A stretch of DNA of 64,000 nucleotides from Adiantum capillus-veneris (Eukaryota > Streptophyta > Polypodiopsida > Polypodiales > Pteridaceae): assembly GCA_014529385.2 (NCBI GenBank), contig CM043949.1, forward strand, positions 107,428,054 to 107,492,053, read 5' to 3'. Position numbers and translations under genes: made by a program. This document shows, piece after piece, positions 50,201 to 62,245 of this stretch (positions are counted from its first letter, which is position 1; each line of letters begins with the position of its first letter). The notes under the pieces were generated by a model that saw nothing but the letters and a program-made list of their open reading frames with translations, had not been told where the DNA came from and searched no databases.

Positions 50201-51146
50201 GCCTCGACAAGTAGATGTGATGTGAAGACCAATACATCAGAGGTAAGTGGCATAACAACCGCTGAAAGAGTCTCTACAATAGGAGCATTTAAAGACTCTA
50301 GCACCATTGATCTCCTCTAGCTTTGCTTTGCCCTTGTTTGAATCATTAGACTTAGAAGTGTCACCAGATGTTTATCCTTCTTGCTTTGCTGCCACTTCTT
50401 GCAATCCTTCTTCACATGCCCTTTTTTATGGCAGTGATAGCACTTGACATTACTCATAGAACCCCAAGACTTCCTGCGTGAGCCCCCACGTTCCTTGCTT
50501 TTGGCACGACTTTGAGTGCGACCCCTTTGACTATCACTAGCAACATACGCATCACCATCCTTCTTGCCTTCGAGAGATTTCTTGCAAATTTACTATGCAA
50601 ATCTACTCGGTAAACAAACTCCCAAGGATTTCATTGTACACAAGACCAGTACCAGGTGTTGAGTTGTTAATCGCGGTACACAACATATCCCAAGACGAGG
50701 GTAAATTGCATAGCAAGAAGATACATTTGATTTCCTCATCAAAGACCAAACCCTGAGTGGTCAGCTGAGTGAAAATGATATTGAACTCATTAATGTGAGT
50801 AGAAATAGTGCCATCTTCCTTCATACAAAGATCAAACAGCTTCTTCATCAAGAAAACCTTATTAGTGGCACTTTTGTTCTCATATAATTGGAACACAATT
50901 TATCCCATACATCTCTAGCAGTCCTTTCTCCAACTATAGTATACATAGATTCGGTCAAATGTAAACAGAGGGTAGATTTGGCCTTAGCATCAAGTCTCTC
51001 CCACTCAACATCTGTACACTCGCCCTTTGGGCGCTCCATGATAGGATCCAGCTGGCCTTTTTGTATGAGAAAATCTTGAATCTTCTCTTTCTAGATAGCA
51101 AAATTTGTCCCATCAAATTTCTAGATGTTGTAAATATCCTTTTCAC
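47298..51146 (-). pseudogene. copia B gag-pol polyprotein, interrupted
   Basis: Gag: WERLDAKAKSTLCLHLTESM near 51000, then the frame 50896-50603, and a CCHC knuckle near 50445 (CYHCHKKGHVKKDC). Protease region and GAG-pre-integrase: frame 50144-49512 (LWHCRLGHISQKGM). Integrase: the YFVTFIDDST start is intact, but the second catalytic Asp is Glu (QTENGG), followed directly by a TAG near 49388; TPAQNGVFERMN is kept. Reverse transcriptase: frame 48590-48222 (YKARLVAKGFKQQKG), then LYVDDMLIA near 48085. RNase H: 47868-47298 in two frames. Several stops and shifts make it non-functional. Confidence 0.88.
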
Positions 51147-52271
51147 CCGCTAGATGACCTGGCTACAAGCTAAAGATAATATGGCGATAAACACTGGTAA
51201 TTCTGGAAAAAATTCGACAGAGTTTCCCCTGAAAAGTTGACAGAATCTCAATCCAAAACTATCACGAGAGATCAGTAACGTATCAAAAGTAATGCTCTCA
51301 GAGCATAAGACAAGCACATCACCGATTAGATTTGCATAAAAAGTCAAAAGCTGAGCCAAGACTGCCAACACAACGTCCAATGCACCTAGCCCTCTCTATA
51401 CATGTCCTATGGCGAGGCCACAAAAATGGGTACTCCAGAAACCTGTATCACCGAAAGGATCTCAAATTCAAGAATCCCCCAGCTCAAGAAAACCTTACGC
51501 TATCGACCCTCACAAAAGGTTATGCAGACAAGAAACCAGCTCAGTCTTAGAAAGGGCCTCCAAACCGAGTCTCAAAACCGATCGTGATTGCCAAAAACAA
51601 GCCAAATCGGCTCCACAAAAGGTACATATGGTAGTTTCCGCAACTCAACGTACATCCACTGTCAACAATACTGCAAAGTGCATTATACGCACTCAAACAG
51701 GCGCCAAACAAAATGTGCAAGTAGTAAACAAATTCCTGCGGGGAGTAAAACCGCTCTCAAAAGAGCTCAAGCACTATCAAAAGTGCCAAAACAATGCATA
51801 TGTGCATCAAGTACTCCCACTGAAATATGTGTTGATGCAAAACACTGCAACCTGTAAGAAATCTGGATGTCCTGTATGTATGCAAAAACCTATGAGGAGA
51901 TGGATGCATGAAAAACCCAAGACAACGTTGATGCCGGAAAGTGCTCCTAATCAGCCCAAACACCTCTCAATAGCACATAATAGCCATAAAATGGCTATAT
52001 ACAATCCCAAAATAGTCTCTGAACGACTTTTACTGTGTCATGTACCTGTACCTGTACCTATAGCATAAGTGGAGTTGAAAAATACAACTCCTGAATCGTA
52101 GCTCGGATGAAGCTTTTGATTGTACAAACAACATTCAAAAAAGGGTAAAACCACAGGACGACTATTGGAAACGCTCTCGGAACGTTGAATTTGCCGATGC
52201 CAAAATCGGAAACCTATTTGCACTTTTGAAAGTGCGCGCGTGCGGACGCGAAAACGGCAAGCACAAACCTT

Positions 52272-52283
52272 GCTCTGATACCA
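52272..52283 (-). other. primer binding site of copia B
   Basis: The minus strand reads TGGTATCAGAGC, the standard plant copia initiator tRNA-Met site, 2 bp from the LTR. Confidence 0.9.
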
Positions 52284-52285
52284 GT

Positions 52286-52313
52286 TGAAGGTGATGCGGG
52301 AAGCATGTGCGAG

Positions 52314-52399
<86 letters not shown>

Positions 52400-52523
52400 A
52401 TGTTGGGTGGAGCGCACATCAACGTTATCCTGTTGTAGCTCCTTATTCACTTTGTATTAAAGAATAAGTATATATGTGGTTAAGTTAGTAAATGGGTTAG
52501 TAGTAAGTGGGATGTCCAGCTAG
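52286..52523 (-). repeat. 5' LTR of copia B, distal end missing
   Basis: Matches 46952-47207 including the GA tract (52315-52395). It then diverges after gatgtccagctagtt, so the terminal TGTTGGGATCC block is absent. Confidence 0.82.
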
Positions 52524-53206
52524 TTTTGAAAGGTGCAAGAAACCAGATGCATCTTGAATGTGTAAGTGAAGGGTGAGTTTAAGAAATGAAAAGACCCATG
52601 ACATTGGTACATTTGTGTTTTTCTTATTCTTTAAAGGGTCCTTGCACTATTTATTGGCACACTATGTAGGTAGTGATTTTTTTTTTTGAAGCCATTAGGA
52701 ATACATTATATTATAAAATATCAAAATCATAAGGAAACAAAAAAATCACATGATTTTGGTAACCATTTATTTCTCTATTACCTCAATCATAATTAATGTA
52801 ATATTCATAAATGCATAACAAGATTGTAACATCTTTTGCTAGAAACCCATGAATGTCTATTAACAAGAGGGAACTAAGGAAAAGAAAATGAGGAGAAGAT
52901 AAATGAAATAATATTTCTAAACATATAATAGGAATTTAATTTCTTTTGAAAATCCACAAGTATATATTTGCAAAAGAGAAACTAAGGAAAAAATAAGCAC
53001 AAGAGATTTAGAGGTGGTTGTTGTGCAAACATATCTAGACCACATGGCAATCATTGGTTGGAGTAGCTCATCAAACCAAAATTCATTGTTCCTTGGGCAT
53101 GACTTTACATAGTTTGTAATTTCAAGAGTTTATACATATGTCTTTTCCAATTTACTGTGTATTATTGGACTACATAAGTAGTGATAGTTGTTTTTCAATC
53201 CAGTTA
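52524..53206. other. AT-rich junction between copia B and the Ty3 element
   Basis: No coding content. The 16-mer atcataaggaaacaaa occurs at 52727 and again at 53206, bracketing about 480 bp; its meaning is unclear. Confidence 0.45.
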
Positions 53207-56200
53207 TCATAAGGAAACAAATAGAAAATATACAAAACATAGCCAAAATAAATGGAATATGTACATAATTCTAATAAGCTCCTCTTTCTTCCCCAAAGCA
53301 AGGGCTGACATTATGTCTCTAAAGTCAGGGTCAGTAGCATACTCATCTATCATAGAGGATAGATCACTGTGAGTAGCTATAGACACCGCATTAACTTTTG
53401 GTTGTTGTGAAAGTGAATCGGCCACTTCATTGTGCTTACCAACAATGTGAGCAATATGGAAATTAAATTGCAAAAGAAAATTTGCCCACCTCATTTGTTT
53501 GTGGGAAAGCTTGGTTTGCGTCATGAAATACTTGAGACTTTGGTGGTCGGTTCGTAGAATAAATGGAGTCCCCAATAGGTAGTGCTTCCATGTGTCTAGG
53601 GCATGTAGAACAGCTAAATGCTCTTTCTCATAAATATCCAAGACTCGTTCATCCGTATTGAGCCTTCGACTCTCATATGCTATGGCATGCCCTTCTTGAA
53701 GAAAAATTGCTCCAAGGTAATCACAACAAGTATCACGTCAGACCTAAAATGGCTTTGAGAGATCCGAAAGCATGAGGACTGGTTGGGAGGTAAGCTTCTC
53801 CTTGAGCTTATCAAAAGCATTTTGCTCCTTAGCAGTCCATACATACTTAACATTCTTCTTAGTTAAGTCATGTAGTGGTCAAAAATTTTCTCCATTAGAT
53901 GATTGAATGTAGCTGGTGCATTAGTCAAGCCAAAAGGCATGACTAGATATTCATAAAGACCAAATGTTGTGCGAACTTGAGGTCTTTAGGATATCTTCAT
54001 CCACTATCCTTATTTGATGTAGCCACTTTGAAGGTCAATCCTACTGAAGTAGGTCGAGCCTTGTAGCTTATCAAACAGATCTTCTACCCGAGGCACGGGA
54101 AATCTGTCTTTGATAGTGATATGGTTTAGTGCTCGATAGTCCAAACACATACGATATGTACCATCTTTCTTTTGCACTAAAAGGACTGGAGAACAAAAGG
54201 GAGAGAAACTAGGCCTCACCATCCCTTTGTCTACCAATTCCTGTACTTGCCTCATGATCTCATCTTGTTGAGCTTGTGAGACTCGATAAGGAGGCTTGTT
54301 AGGAGGTGAGCTTCCTGGAAGGAGCTCAATGTGATGGTCATCATCCCCTCGTTTTGGAGGTAAGTCCATAGGGATATCATCGATACACATCTTGGAATCC
54401 TTTTAGAAAATTAGACAAGTCTAACTCTTCTTGATTCCTACCATTTACATTTGATGAAACATTAGGATCTTTTAGAGACTCTTTGACAAAAATCATGTAC
54501 GCAAAAACTGAGCTCTTCATTGACTTATCAAAAGCAGGAGGATTTACAAGTGGAATAGTGCGACCACGCTCACTAGCATCTATATACATGCTCTTTCCCC
54601 TTTAGGTGAAGCAGATTCTCCTTTCAGGGAATTTCATATTGGTAGCCATGCGAGCAAACCATGGCGCCCCTAGGATAGCACCCTCATGTTGGAGAGGAGA
54701 GATGAAAAAGTCTTCTTTGTCGACATAGCTTTGGACATGAAGCCTCAACTTTTCAATCAAGGGAGTAATAGAGGCTTGTTGTCTCTTGAAAGCTGTGTCA
54801 GCCGTTACCATATCTCCCATCTCGAAAGCTTGAATGCCCAACTTGGTGGCCAACTCCGTTGATATGAAGTTGTGAGTAGAGCTAGGGTCAAACAAGATGA
54901 AGGCATCATGCTCTCTTACCTTTCTACAAGCATAGGAAAGTGATGATCCTTTGCAATGAGCATCCTCTTTTGGAGCTTCGATGGTGGAAGCCCTATGAGT
55001 CTCATTGCGAGCATTCTTCTTGGGGCAAGAACGATAACCATGTCCTTTCTCCCCACACTTGAAACACTTATGGTCCATGCGAAAAGCTTCAATCTCTTCA
55101 AGAGAGATTTTGTTTTGACCTTTGTAAACTCCCTTCTCCTTGGACTGATTGTTGATGTTGTTGTTGGTAGTGCCTTGGGAAGAATTTTGAGCATTGGTTT
55201 TCCCCTCTGCATCATTTTTGTGTTTGTTTTCCATGGGCTTGACATTCCGTCTAGCCCCTTGATGGAAATTGATGCATGAAGCAACCATGGTGTGATGGAT
55301 TACTTCGCTAATAGTACCAGGCCATTGAGAGTTGAGGTATTCGGCCATCTCTTCAGGTAATCCCACACAGAATTACTGCCTTTGCTCAACAAAGTCTATC
55401 TTTTGAAAGACTGTAGCCTTGAGATGTAAATCCCAAAACTTGTCTACATACTTGTGGATAGACTCATGAGAGAGAAGCTTCAAGCTGCGCCATTCGGTAA
55501 GCACTCTGTCCTTTGCATCGCTTGCAAGGAATTGCTTTATGATGGAAACTCATAGAGTTTTCCATGTCTTTGGGGCTTTGCCGTTGCCACGAAGGCTAGC
55601 CCACCATTGACGAGCTGATTTTTGAAAGTGCATGGCTACATGGCATAGCTTGGAGGACTCCGTGAAGGCCTCATCTCCAAAGGCCGCATCAAATTGTTGG
55701 ATGAAGGCCAACACTTTGTTAGTAGCACCAAAGGTGCCATCATAGGTAAGAAAAGAGATACTCTTTCCTCCCTCCTTCAACTTCTTTAGCTTTTGTGACC
55801 TTTGCCATGTAGGGTATGATTTGCGATGTCCTCCCCTCATGTATTATCTAAGAGAATAGCCATAGCTTTCATCGGAAGAGGAGGAAAGAAAAGAGGGTGA
55901 CCTCTTTCTAGCCCTTTTCTTCCTTTCTTTCCTCTCTTCCCTTTCAAAATGATGAGGAGAAGGACTGTGTGTTGATCTTTTCCTCTTGGGAGGAGTGGGC
56001 GATCGTCTAAACCGCCATCTTTGTGGAGCCACATCTTCAGGGGAACTTAAACTTTCATTGCTTTCTTGCTCTTTGGCTTCCTCCTCTCTTATGCGAGAGA
56101 TTCTTCTTTTGGGGTTCTCTTCAAGAGGCCTCCTCATCTCTCCTCTTGGAGAGGAAGGGAAATCCCATAAGCACGAAGTTTTTGTGTAACTTCGGCTTGC

Positions 56201-56376
56201 AAGGCAGGGCTGCCCATAGCTTGCTGCAACATAACAAGATAATTGACAAACATGGGGGCATCATCATTAGCACTTTTATGTGCAAAATTAAAGCTATCAA
56301 TGTTCATTCTACTCTCTTGATTATTGTTAGCCATGTTAACAAAATTTATGTATGTACTTAGTGTATGCTTTGGCAA
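53207..56376 (-). pseudogene. Ty3 gag-pol remnant
   Basis: Order on the minus strand: an Arg/Ser-rich N-terminal region (frames at 56376-55844). Gag capsid (SARQWWASLRGNGKAPKTWK near 55600). Knuckle CFKCGEKGHGYRSC near 55055. Protease near 54890 with LFDPSSTHNFIS, where the usual Asp-Ser/Thr-Gly is Asp-Pro-Ser, so catalysis is doubtful. Reverse transcriptase frame 54390-54010 ([33 protein letters not shown]). The next part is frame-broken and the YxDD catalytic box is deleted (54000-53870). RNase H frame 53641-53207 (LRTDHQSLKYFM, VADSLSQQPK). Non-functional. Confidence 0.87.
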
Positions 56377-56735
56377 TTCAAAACCTTAGTTGCCATTCCA
56401 AGTTAGCCTTTGAAAATTGGCTCTTAAGTATCTAGACCCGCGGCTCAAAGTGGTTAATTATAGAGAGTAGTGGAGTAGGTCTAACATAGCAGAGTTGCCG
56501 AGGGCTAGCTCCTTTCGGACTTCTTATGGCTCAATAATGGTAAAGCCGTAGGCAGTTTAAAAAGACTCCGTTATTAAGTTCAAAGCTCACGAGGTGTGCA
56601 CCATATCCCACATAGTGGGCTCAACAAAACCGATAATAGATCCCATTTCCACTTACCCTAATATAATTAACAAAATCAACCATTTATAGGCTACTTAAAA
56701 ACCCCTCTTCTTAAGCAAGAAAACGGAAACCCAAT

Positions 56736-56747
56736 GCTCTGATACCA
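56736..56747 (-). other. primer binding site of the Ty3 element
   Basis: The minus strand reads TGGTATCAGAGC one base after the LTR end ATTACA. An initiator tRNA-Met site is used here by a Ty3-type element. Confidence 0.85.
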
Positions 56748-56748
56748 A

Positions 56749-58356
56749 TGTAATAGAATTCGCCTATTTAACTTGAGAGTAGCGGAAATTAATGAGAGAG
56801 ATTTCTTTGTGAGCATAGCGGGTGCACATAATTGAAGATAACAACATAGACATAGAAATTAGTTAACTTGGCATGAACAATACGTTTGCAAGAGAGAGAA
56901 TTTAGAGAATATAACAACAATTGAGGACCGGATTTATGTGGAGTCGGGGTCCCCCCTTCAATAGGCATTTGTATTATGATTTCTCCCATTAAGAGAGACT
57001 TGTTACAATACAATATTTGTGTTCCTTGTGACCTTGGTGATGCAATGAAGATGGAAAGATTCATGCATCACAAGCATAACATAAACTTTGAAGAAAGCTT
57101 TAACTATCCCATGCCTCAGTCCCAAGACCTCAAACACCTTCGAAGGTGGAGAGATCTAGCAGGGAATGAGGGTAGGGAAGAGGAAGAAGAAACATTTCAT
57201 AGGAGAAAGAATTAGCTCCTCAATTATCATAACTCTTCTTGCTAGCATACATAATAGCATAGTAATGAAGAAGGAGAAGATGGCAAGATTAAGCTCTTGG
57301 TTGGATTTGCACTCCATAGCCAAGAGTTTTGGTCTAGGCTCTCAACCTCTACTTGCTTGGAGAAGGAGAGGGAGCTCTTGCACTTTTCACATTGCATAAT
57401 GAGAGTGTGTGTGAGTGTGTGTGGGAGAGTATTCCCCCTAAGCAATCCCCTAGCTTGATTTAATCGACCCCCCCTTGTAGCTCATGCTTGAAGCTCATTG
57501 GACCCCTCCAGGCCTAGCGAATCACAAGCAAGAGGCATTACAAGCAACAAGGGTAGCCTTGGGACAAGTGTCCCCCTTTCCCCTTTGAGAGAGAGGACTT
57601 GATAAATGCAAAGACAATTATTTAAATCTCCTAAATTATCATTGGACCCCTTGGGTGGCCAACCAATAGGCTTCAGGCACACCATGAGGGCAACATGAGG
57701 AGGAACTTGACAAGTGTCCCCTTTGATTTCTTTGTACCAAGTAGGCCTTGTGTGAGTGTGTGGGTTTTCTCTCTCATCCCCCCTCATGTAGGGCTTGCCC
57801 CCTCCTCGTAGGGATAAGATCTTTGACTTTTAACACCTCAAGCCCCTCAAGCTTAGGCCTACTTCCCACCACAAGCTTAGCCCTTAAGCACGTCAAGCTT
57901 GGGCTGGGTTCTCACCTCAAGTACAACCCTATCATCTCAAGCATATCAAGCATCTCAAGTATCTCAATCATCAAGCACCTCAATCATCAAGCACCTCAAG
58001 CACCTTAGTCATCAAGCATGACAAGCACCTCAAGCACCTTAAGTTTGGGCCGGCTTCCCACCTCAAGCACAACCCTAGCTTACCTAAGGTCAACGGACTT
58101 CTACACTCATTATTGGAGGTCTTCAATGAAGCTAACCCTAAGGTCTTATGCTCCATTGGTTAACCTTGCTCTTTGATAGACCATCTCTCATTTGGGACCC
58201 TTTACCATTGGCCCCGTGTTGAGATAGATCTATAAGCACATATCTATATCTTAACCCTTGTTCTCATTTATTCTCCCGCATTATGTGATCGGTTTCATAT
58301 GAGAAAATCATTTGGGTTGGTTAGATATTAGATTTTATGACACCAAAATTCTAACA
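56749..58356 (-). repeat. 5' LTR (1608 bp) of the Ty3 element
   Basis: The minus strand starts TGTTAGAATTTTGGTG and ends TAGAATTCTATTACA-like. It contains the CTTGAGGTGC tandem block (57880-58060) and aligns with the solo LTR at 10004-11629 end to end. Confidence 0.87.
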
Positions 58357-59999
58357 CCCTCTCTACAACTCATAGTGGACATAAATGGTGAGACCAAGTC
58401 GAAGAAGAAGCTACCGTGGACACCCCAGGAGAGGATCCTTTCCACCGGATACACCTCGGATTTGCTACCCTCAACTTTGAATATTAGAAGAATGTCATCT
58501 TGAGCATTGGTTGCCTTTTAGAAAATTCAACTGCAGAGCACACTACGTCCAAACATCCCCATTCATGTGTTGTGAACACATCACGTTCAAAATATTTTTC
58601 AAATAATGAACTTTGAAACACATTATGTCCATAATCCACCCAACAATAATGGATTGGTGCACTCATCCATAGTGTTTTATATATGTCTGATTGGTTCCTT
58701 GCTAGATGTATGTGCCTTGAACTCCGACCTACGGGTTCAAACATTGAAAACTTGAGGTCCAACACAAGGGTCCAAATTAATTATACGGATCTTGGTTTGC
58801 CCCTCTTTGCCACTCACAAGCCTCTCTCTAGCTGAAGCTAGTGGCGACAACGGCCATTTGACTAAAAATTTGATGTCGAGGCCACAGTGGCCACCACCAC
58901 GTGTACCATGCAGATCGCCTCTGTCAAATGTTTATTACCATAATCTTTGTTCAACTTGCCTTTGCCTTTGTCTATCTGTGAGTTCCTGCTTTTGTCAAGA
59001 TCCTGAGTCAAACAATGCATCGTGCCACATTTATAACAACTGTGGTCGGACCTCGTGGGTACCGGGGCAACTAATTGAGTATTGGTATTGTCATCCTTGT
59101 CAATCTTGCCTTTGCTGTTATCCTCTAGCGAACTCATGCCCTTGATTTTGGCCTTACAATCTTGAGCCAAACAATTTGCCGGTTTCCTTGAGAACCGTGT
59201 CAATGTATAGGTTGCTAAGTGGATGGTTAATATGCTATCCATAGCTGATAGTTGGTTTTGGTGAGTGTCATCGCGGGTGCTCAAGCAAAGGGAGGCCATT
59301 TTGAAGTTGTAAGATCTAGAAAATGTGTATCCTTCTCGCACTCCAAGAGGTTGGTCACAAAAACTCCCAAGCCGCTCCCAAATTTACTCTCTTTTTTCTT
59401 CCAAGCCGCTTCTCAAGGCTCGACACGACTCCTTTATGAGCTCTTGCAAGTCTTCTTCCCAAAACCGATCCACGCTGCTCAAGTCTCCCTTTTCACTTCA
59501 CCAAGCCAATAAAAACAACCTTCTTTTGGGCTCCAAATCACCAAGGCACTGCCCATAGCATTTCAAAATGTTGGCAGTAGCCAAGGCACTACGAGGAGAA
59601 AAAGGGAAAGGTGGAGAGAGCGTTCTAAAATGCCATTGAAAGGGAGAGGGTGTGCCACGTTGTCTCAGATAGCTGTATCGAGAGCATCCTAAAATGCTAG
59701 CAGGGGGGAGCATGTTGCATCGATGCTTGGACGTCAAGAATTTTGAAACGCTGGCGACTCCAGCGCCTTGGTTAACTGACGATAAGGCAACGAAGGACTC
59801 CACGACCCCACGTTTTAAAACACAAGGGACAGAGTGGGGGGGGGGGGGGTGTTTGCTGCTGACGACAAGGGAGGGGGTGAGACCTCTTCACGGGTACTCT
59901 TCATGGTGAATCTCCTCTTCTCAATGATGTTGCCTTGCTCCACCAGGGTCATGAAGCACATAACTTTTGATACCATGTCAAAGTCGACGATTCGAAAGT

Positions 60000-60002
<3 letters not shown>
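58357..60002. other. unassigned sequence with a weak minus-strand gag-like frame
   Basis: The minus frame 59341-58862 (159 codons) has a knuckle-like CYKCGTMHCLTQDL and an internal Lys-rich near-repeat (KGKIDKDD and KGKGKLNKD), which may be a decayed gag tail. The motif taaaatgc recurs near 59618 and 59687. A 13-bp G run lies near 59838. Nothing else is recognised. Confidence 0.35.

Positions 60003-60088
<86 letters not shown>
60003..60088. repeat. (GA)n microsatellite, about 85 bp
   Basis: Uninterrupted GA. The flanking sequence (LTR-like atggtg/gaccagg context) was not matched to another copy in the window. Confidence 0.97.
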
Positions 60089-60089
<1 letters not shown>

Positions 60090-60370
60090 TCCTGAACCAA
60101 ACAACCTTAGCAATAAATTGATGATCATACAATGGGGGTTGAGGGTTGCTTATTAGTAAATTACCCTACCCAGACTTTGACAAAATAAGTAAAACAAATA
60201 TTAAAAGCCAAACTAAATAATGTGATCACATTGGGCAGTTCACTTGAGATGCCAAAACTCAAGGGGCCGTCGGGGGGGAGGGGCAATTTCCAGGCTTGAA
60301 TTGACCTTTTTGGGCGTTTTAAACTTAAGACCTTGTGTGTGCAAGCTCGGGGAGCAGAGGAAGGAGAAGA

Positions 60371-60515
60371 TTTTTTTTAGTAGCAAATCACACATATCTC
60401 GTGCGAGACGATACAAATGTCAGTGAACACTATCAAGGTCGCTCGGCCGCAGTCGAACCCATGATCCGGGTCACGACGATCGAGTGCTCAACCAACCAAG
60501 CTAGCGCCCTCGGAC
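60371..60515 (-). mobile_element. tRNA-derived SINE-like element, minus strand
   Basis: The minus strand has a pol III A-box-like GCTAGCTTGGTTGGTTGAGC (60485-60504) and a B-box-like GGGTTCGACTGCG (60448-60460), 25 bp apart. About 70 bp of non-tRNA body follows, ending in an A8 run (60371-60378). The acceptor and anticodon stems do not fold well, so it is not a functional tRNA gene. It ends about 205 bp upstream of the HIPP start. Confidence 0.6.
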
Positions 60516-60721
60516 AAAAGAAGAAGAGAAATTTCTAGCATACTAGGAATACTCCCTAAGGCCCTCAAATATTGATCATTACAGCTCAAAGGAACATATG
60601 AGGATGTGAGTACGGGGTGGTAGTTGAGCTTGTAAGGGGAGACCAAGAGTGCATTTTTGTGTGTGCTTGGCAATATGCTTTCATCCCAAAGGTGTGCTGC
60701 TCTAGGATACGCGCGGTATTG

Positions 60722-60994
60722 ATGGTGCATGGGCAGGCATATATGGATGCATTACCTAGGAAGAAGCACTCACAATATAGGCCTACTGCTGTTAGACGAT
60801 GGCCGAGGAAGCTGAGGCAAGTGCTTTTGCCTTCTAACCTCATTTCGCCTTCGATTTGCTTGTAACATACTCTCATTTTCCTTGCTGCGCAGAGTGTAAG
60901 CGTGGAGCTGCGTGTCAGCATGAACTGCCGGGGCTGCGAGCGAAAGGTTAAACGAGCGCTCTTCAACCTCAAGGGTAAGTATTCGTAGCTTCAA

Positions 60995-61051
<57 letters not shown>

Positions 61052-61162
61052 TGAGAGAGAGAGAGAGAGAGAGAGCGCTAAGAACAAGCTAGGCTTACTG
61101 GTTAGATTTTGAGCCATAACGTGTTGGGTTCGATCCTTGCTCTCTTGATGTTATGTTTACAA

Positions 61163-61213
<51 letters not shown>

Positions 61214-61893
61214 CACTATTTGAAAAAAGCTAGGTTAAGCATTTAAAATTTGATTCATGAAGTGCTGGGTTCAATCCTCAGCTTACCAAAGACTCGAGAG
61301 ACAAAGAACATTGCCTATACCTTGACTTTGCAGGCATCCACACCGTTATCATCGATAGAGGGCTTCAAAAGGTGGTGGTGAAGGGCACGATGGACCCCTT
61401 GGAGGTGCTCCAGAAGGTGCGAAGAGCTCGAAAAAATGCGGACTTTTGGTTGGCTCATGAGACCTCATCACCACAACACCAATTTCATGATATTAACAAC
61501 AACAATAATGGTGTCCCTATGACTCCTACACAAGATTTCCTAAACCTTAACTCCTACTCCCCTAACTTAGGATGTGAATTTGGTGGTCTTTACACCTATC
61601 CCTTCCTACCTTACACTCCAAACAATGAGGGGATTTTTCATGATGGCCATGCCTTTTTGCACAACCATGTCCCTAGGGCTCCCTATTATTCCCATGGCCA
61701 TGTGATAAACTACCCCTCCTCTCAAGATCCTCATGATGAGGGAAGGTCTCATCCTGTCCATGTTTTTCCACTCTATGAGGCTCCTTCTTGTTCCCACTCC
61801 CATTTCGACAACCCCATCTACTCACAAGATGCACTATCTATCCTTTTCGATGCACTTACTCTTGAGAATCCCAATCAATGTGTTGTCATGTGA
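60722..61893 (+). CDS. heavy-metal-associated isoprenylated plant protein (HIPP), 3 exons
   Basis: Exons: 60722 or 60743 to 60820, 60893-60974, 61334-61893. The introns (72 and 359 bp) are GT-AG, the second in phase 1. From ATG 60743 the protein is 239 aa; ATG 60722 would add seven residues. The first 26 residues are Lys/Arg-rich. An HMA fold follows (about 28-92) with the metal-binding pair Cys38-x-x-Cys41 (MNCRGCERKVKRAL) and the typical HIPP ending KVRRARKNADFW. Introns fall where HIPP genes usually have them, before the HMA start and within it. The tail is rich in His, Pro, Tyr and Asn and ends ENPNQCVVM: a CaaX box (Cys236) for isoprenylation. HIPPs act as membrane- or nucleus-associated metal-binding or scaffold proteins in metal homeostasis and stress. 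Intron 2 contains TG and AG microsatellites and two SINE-like segments. Confidence 0.88.
60990..61215. repeat. microsatellites in HIPP intron 2
   Basis: (TG)n at about 61000-61048, (AG)n at 61049-61076 and a second (AG)n at 61163-61213. Confidence 0.95.
61080..61310 (+). repeat. two tRNA-promoter-like segments in HIPP intron 2
   Basis: At 61088-61140, gctaggcttactggttagat is followed by gggttcgatcct (B-box-like). At 61229-61280, gctaggttaagcattt is followed by gggttcaatcctc. The two look like diverged copies of the same tRNA-derived head, each next to an AG run. Confidence 0.5.
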
Positions 61894-61960
61894 TCTCTGA
61901 TATAGGCATTTATAGTGGTTGCAATGAGCATAGTTTTCATGAGCTATGTTGGACAAGGAA

Positions 61961-61962
<2 letters not shown>

Positions 61963-62048
<86 letters not shown>
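61963..62048. repeat. (CT)n(CA)n compound microsatellite
   Basis: CT for about 45 bp, then CA for about 40 bp, starting some 70 bp after the HIPP stop codon and so possibly in its 3' untranslated region. Confidence 0.97.
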
Positions 62049-62049
<1 letters not shown>

Positions 62050-62090
62050 ACAAGAAGTTTTGGACAAATTCTCACATTGTGACTTACCTC

Positions 62091-62245
62091 AACATCATGA
62101 GCTTCTGTGAGGGAGGCATTGCATACCTAGCTAGGTACGATTGGGGGCATGGGACCACCGGCTCGATGGGGGCGCCGGTGATCCCCTACCCCCAATTGTA
62201 CCTAGCTAGGTATGCCGTGCCTCTCGAGCAGAAGCTCATGATGTT
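62091..62245. ncRNA. 155-nt imperfect foldback, MIRNA-precursor-like
   Basis: Left arm 62091-62161 (from aacatcatgagcttctg) pairs with right arm 62175-62245 (ending cagaagctcatgatgtt). About 61 of 71 positions pair, the loop is 13 nt, and mismatches lie in three small symmetric internal loops. A fully paired 18-bp block (gcatacctagctaggtac) is itself partly palindromic. It sits about 200 bp downstream of the HIPP stop. Length, loop size and mismatch pattern fit a plant MIRNA precursor. I do not recognise the mature sequence, and a foldback transposon or recent inverted duplication is the alternative. Confidence 0.5.

Larger units (their letters stand above)
46952..52523 (-). mobile_element. 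Ty1/copia element B, near full length, minus strand
   Basis: Read on the minus strand: 5' LTR (52286 to ~52523, distal ~20 bp missing), primer site, a ~1.1-kb leader, gag, protease, integrase, reverse transcriptase, RNase H, polypurine tract (AAGTAGGAGTTT) and 3' LTR (46952-47228). Both LTRs contain a ~80-bp GA/CT microsatellite. The missing distal part of the 5' LTR prevents checking a target duplication. Confidence 0.88.
53207..58356 (-). mobile_element. Ty3 LTR retrotransposon, 3'-truncated, minus strand
   Basis: The 1.6-kb 5' LTR (56749-58356), primer site, gag, protease, partial reverse transcriptase and RNase H are present. The sequence ends shortly after RNase H near 53270, with no integrase, polypurine tract or 3' LTR. 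The same LTR family occurs as the solo copy at 10004-11629. Confidence 0.85.

Noticed and set aside
51409-52068. 219-codon plus-strand frame
   Set aside because: Lies antisense in the leader of copia B between gag and primer site; no domain is recognised.
60437-60515. Functional tRNA gene
   Set aside because: A- and B-box-like sequences are present, but acceptor and anticodon stems do not form; the A-run downstream fits a SINE.
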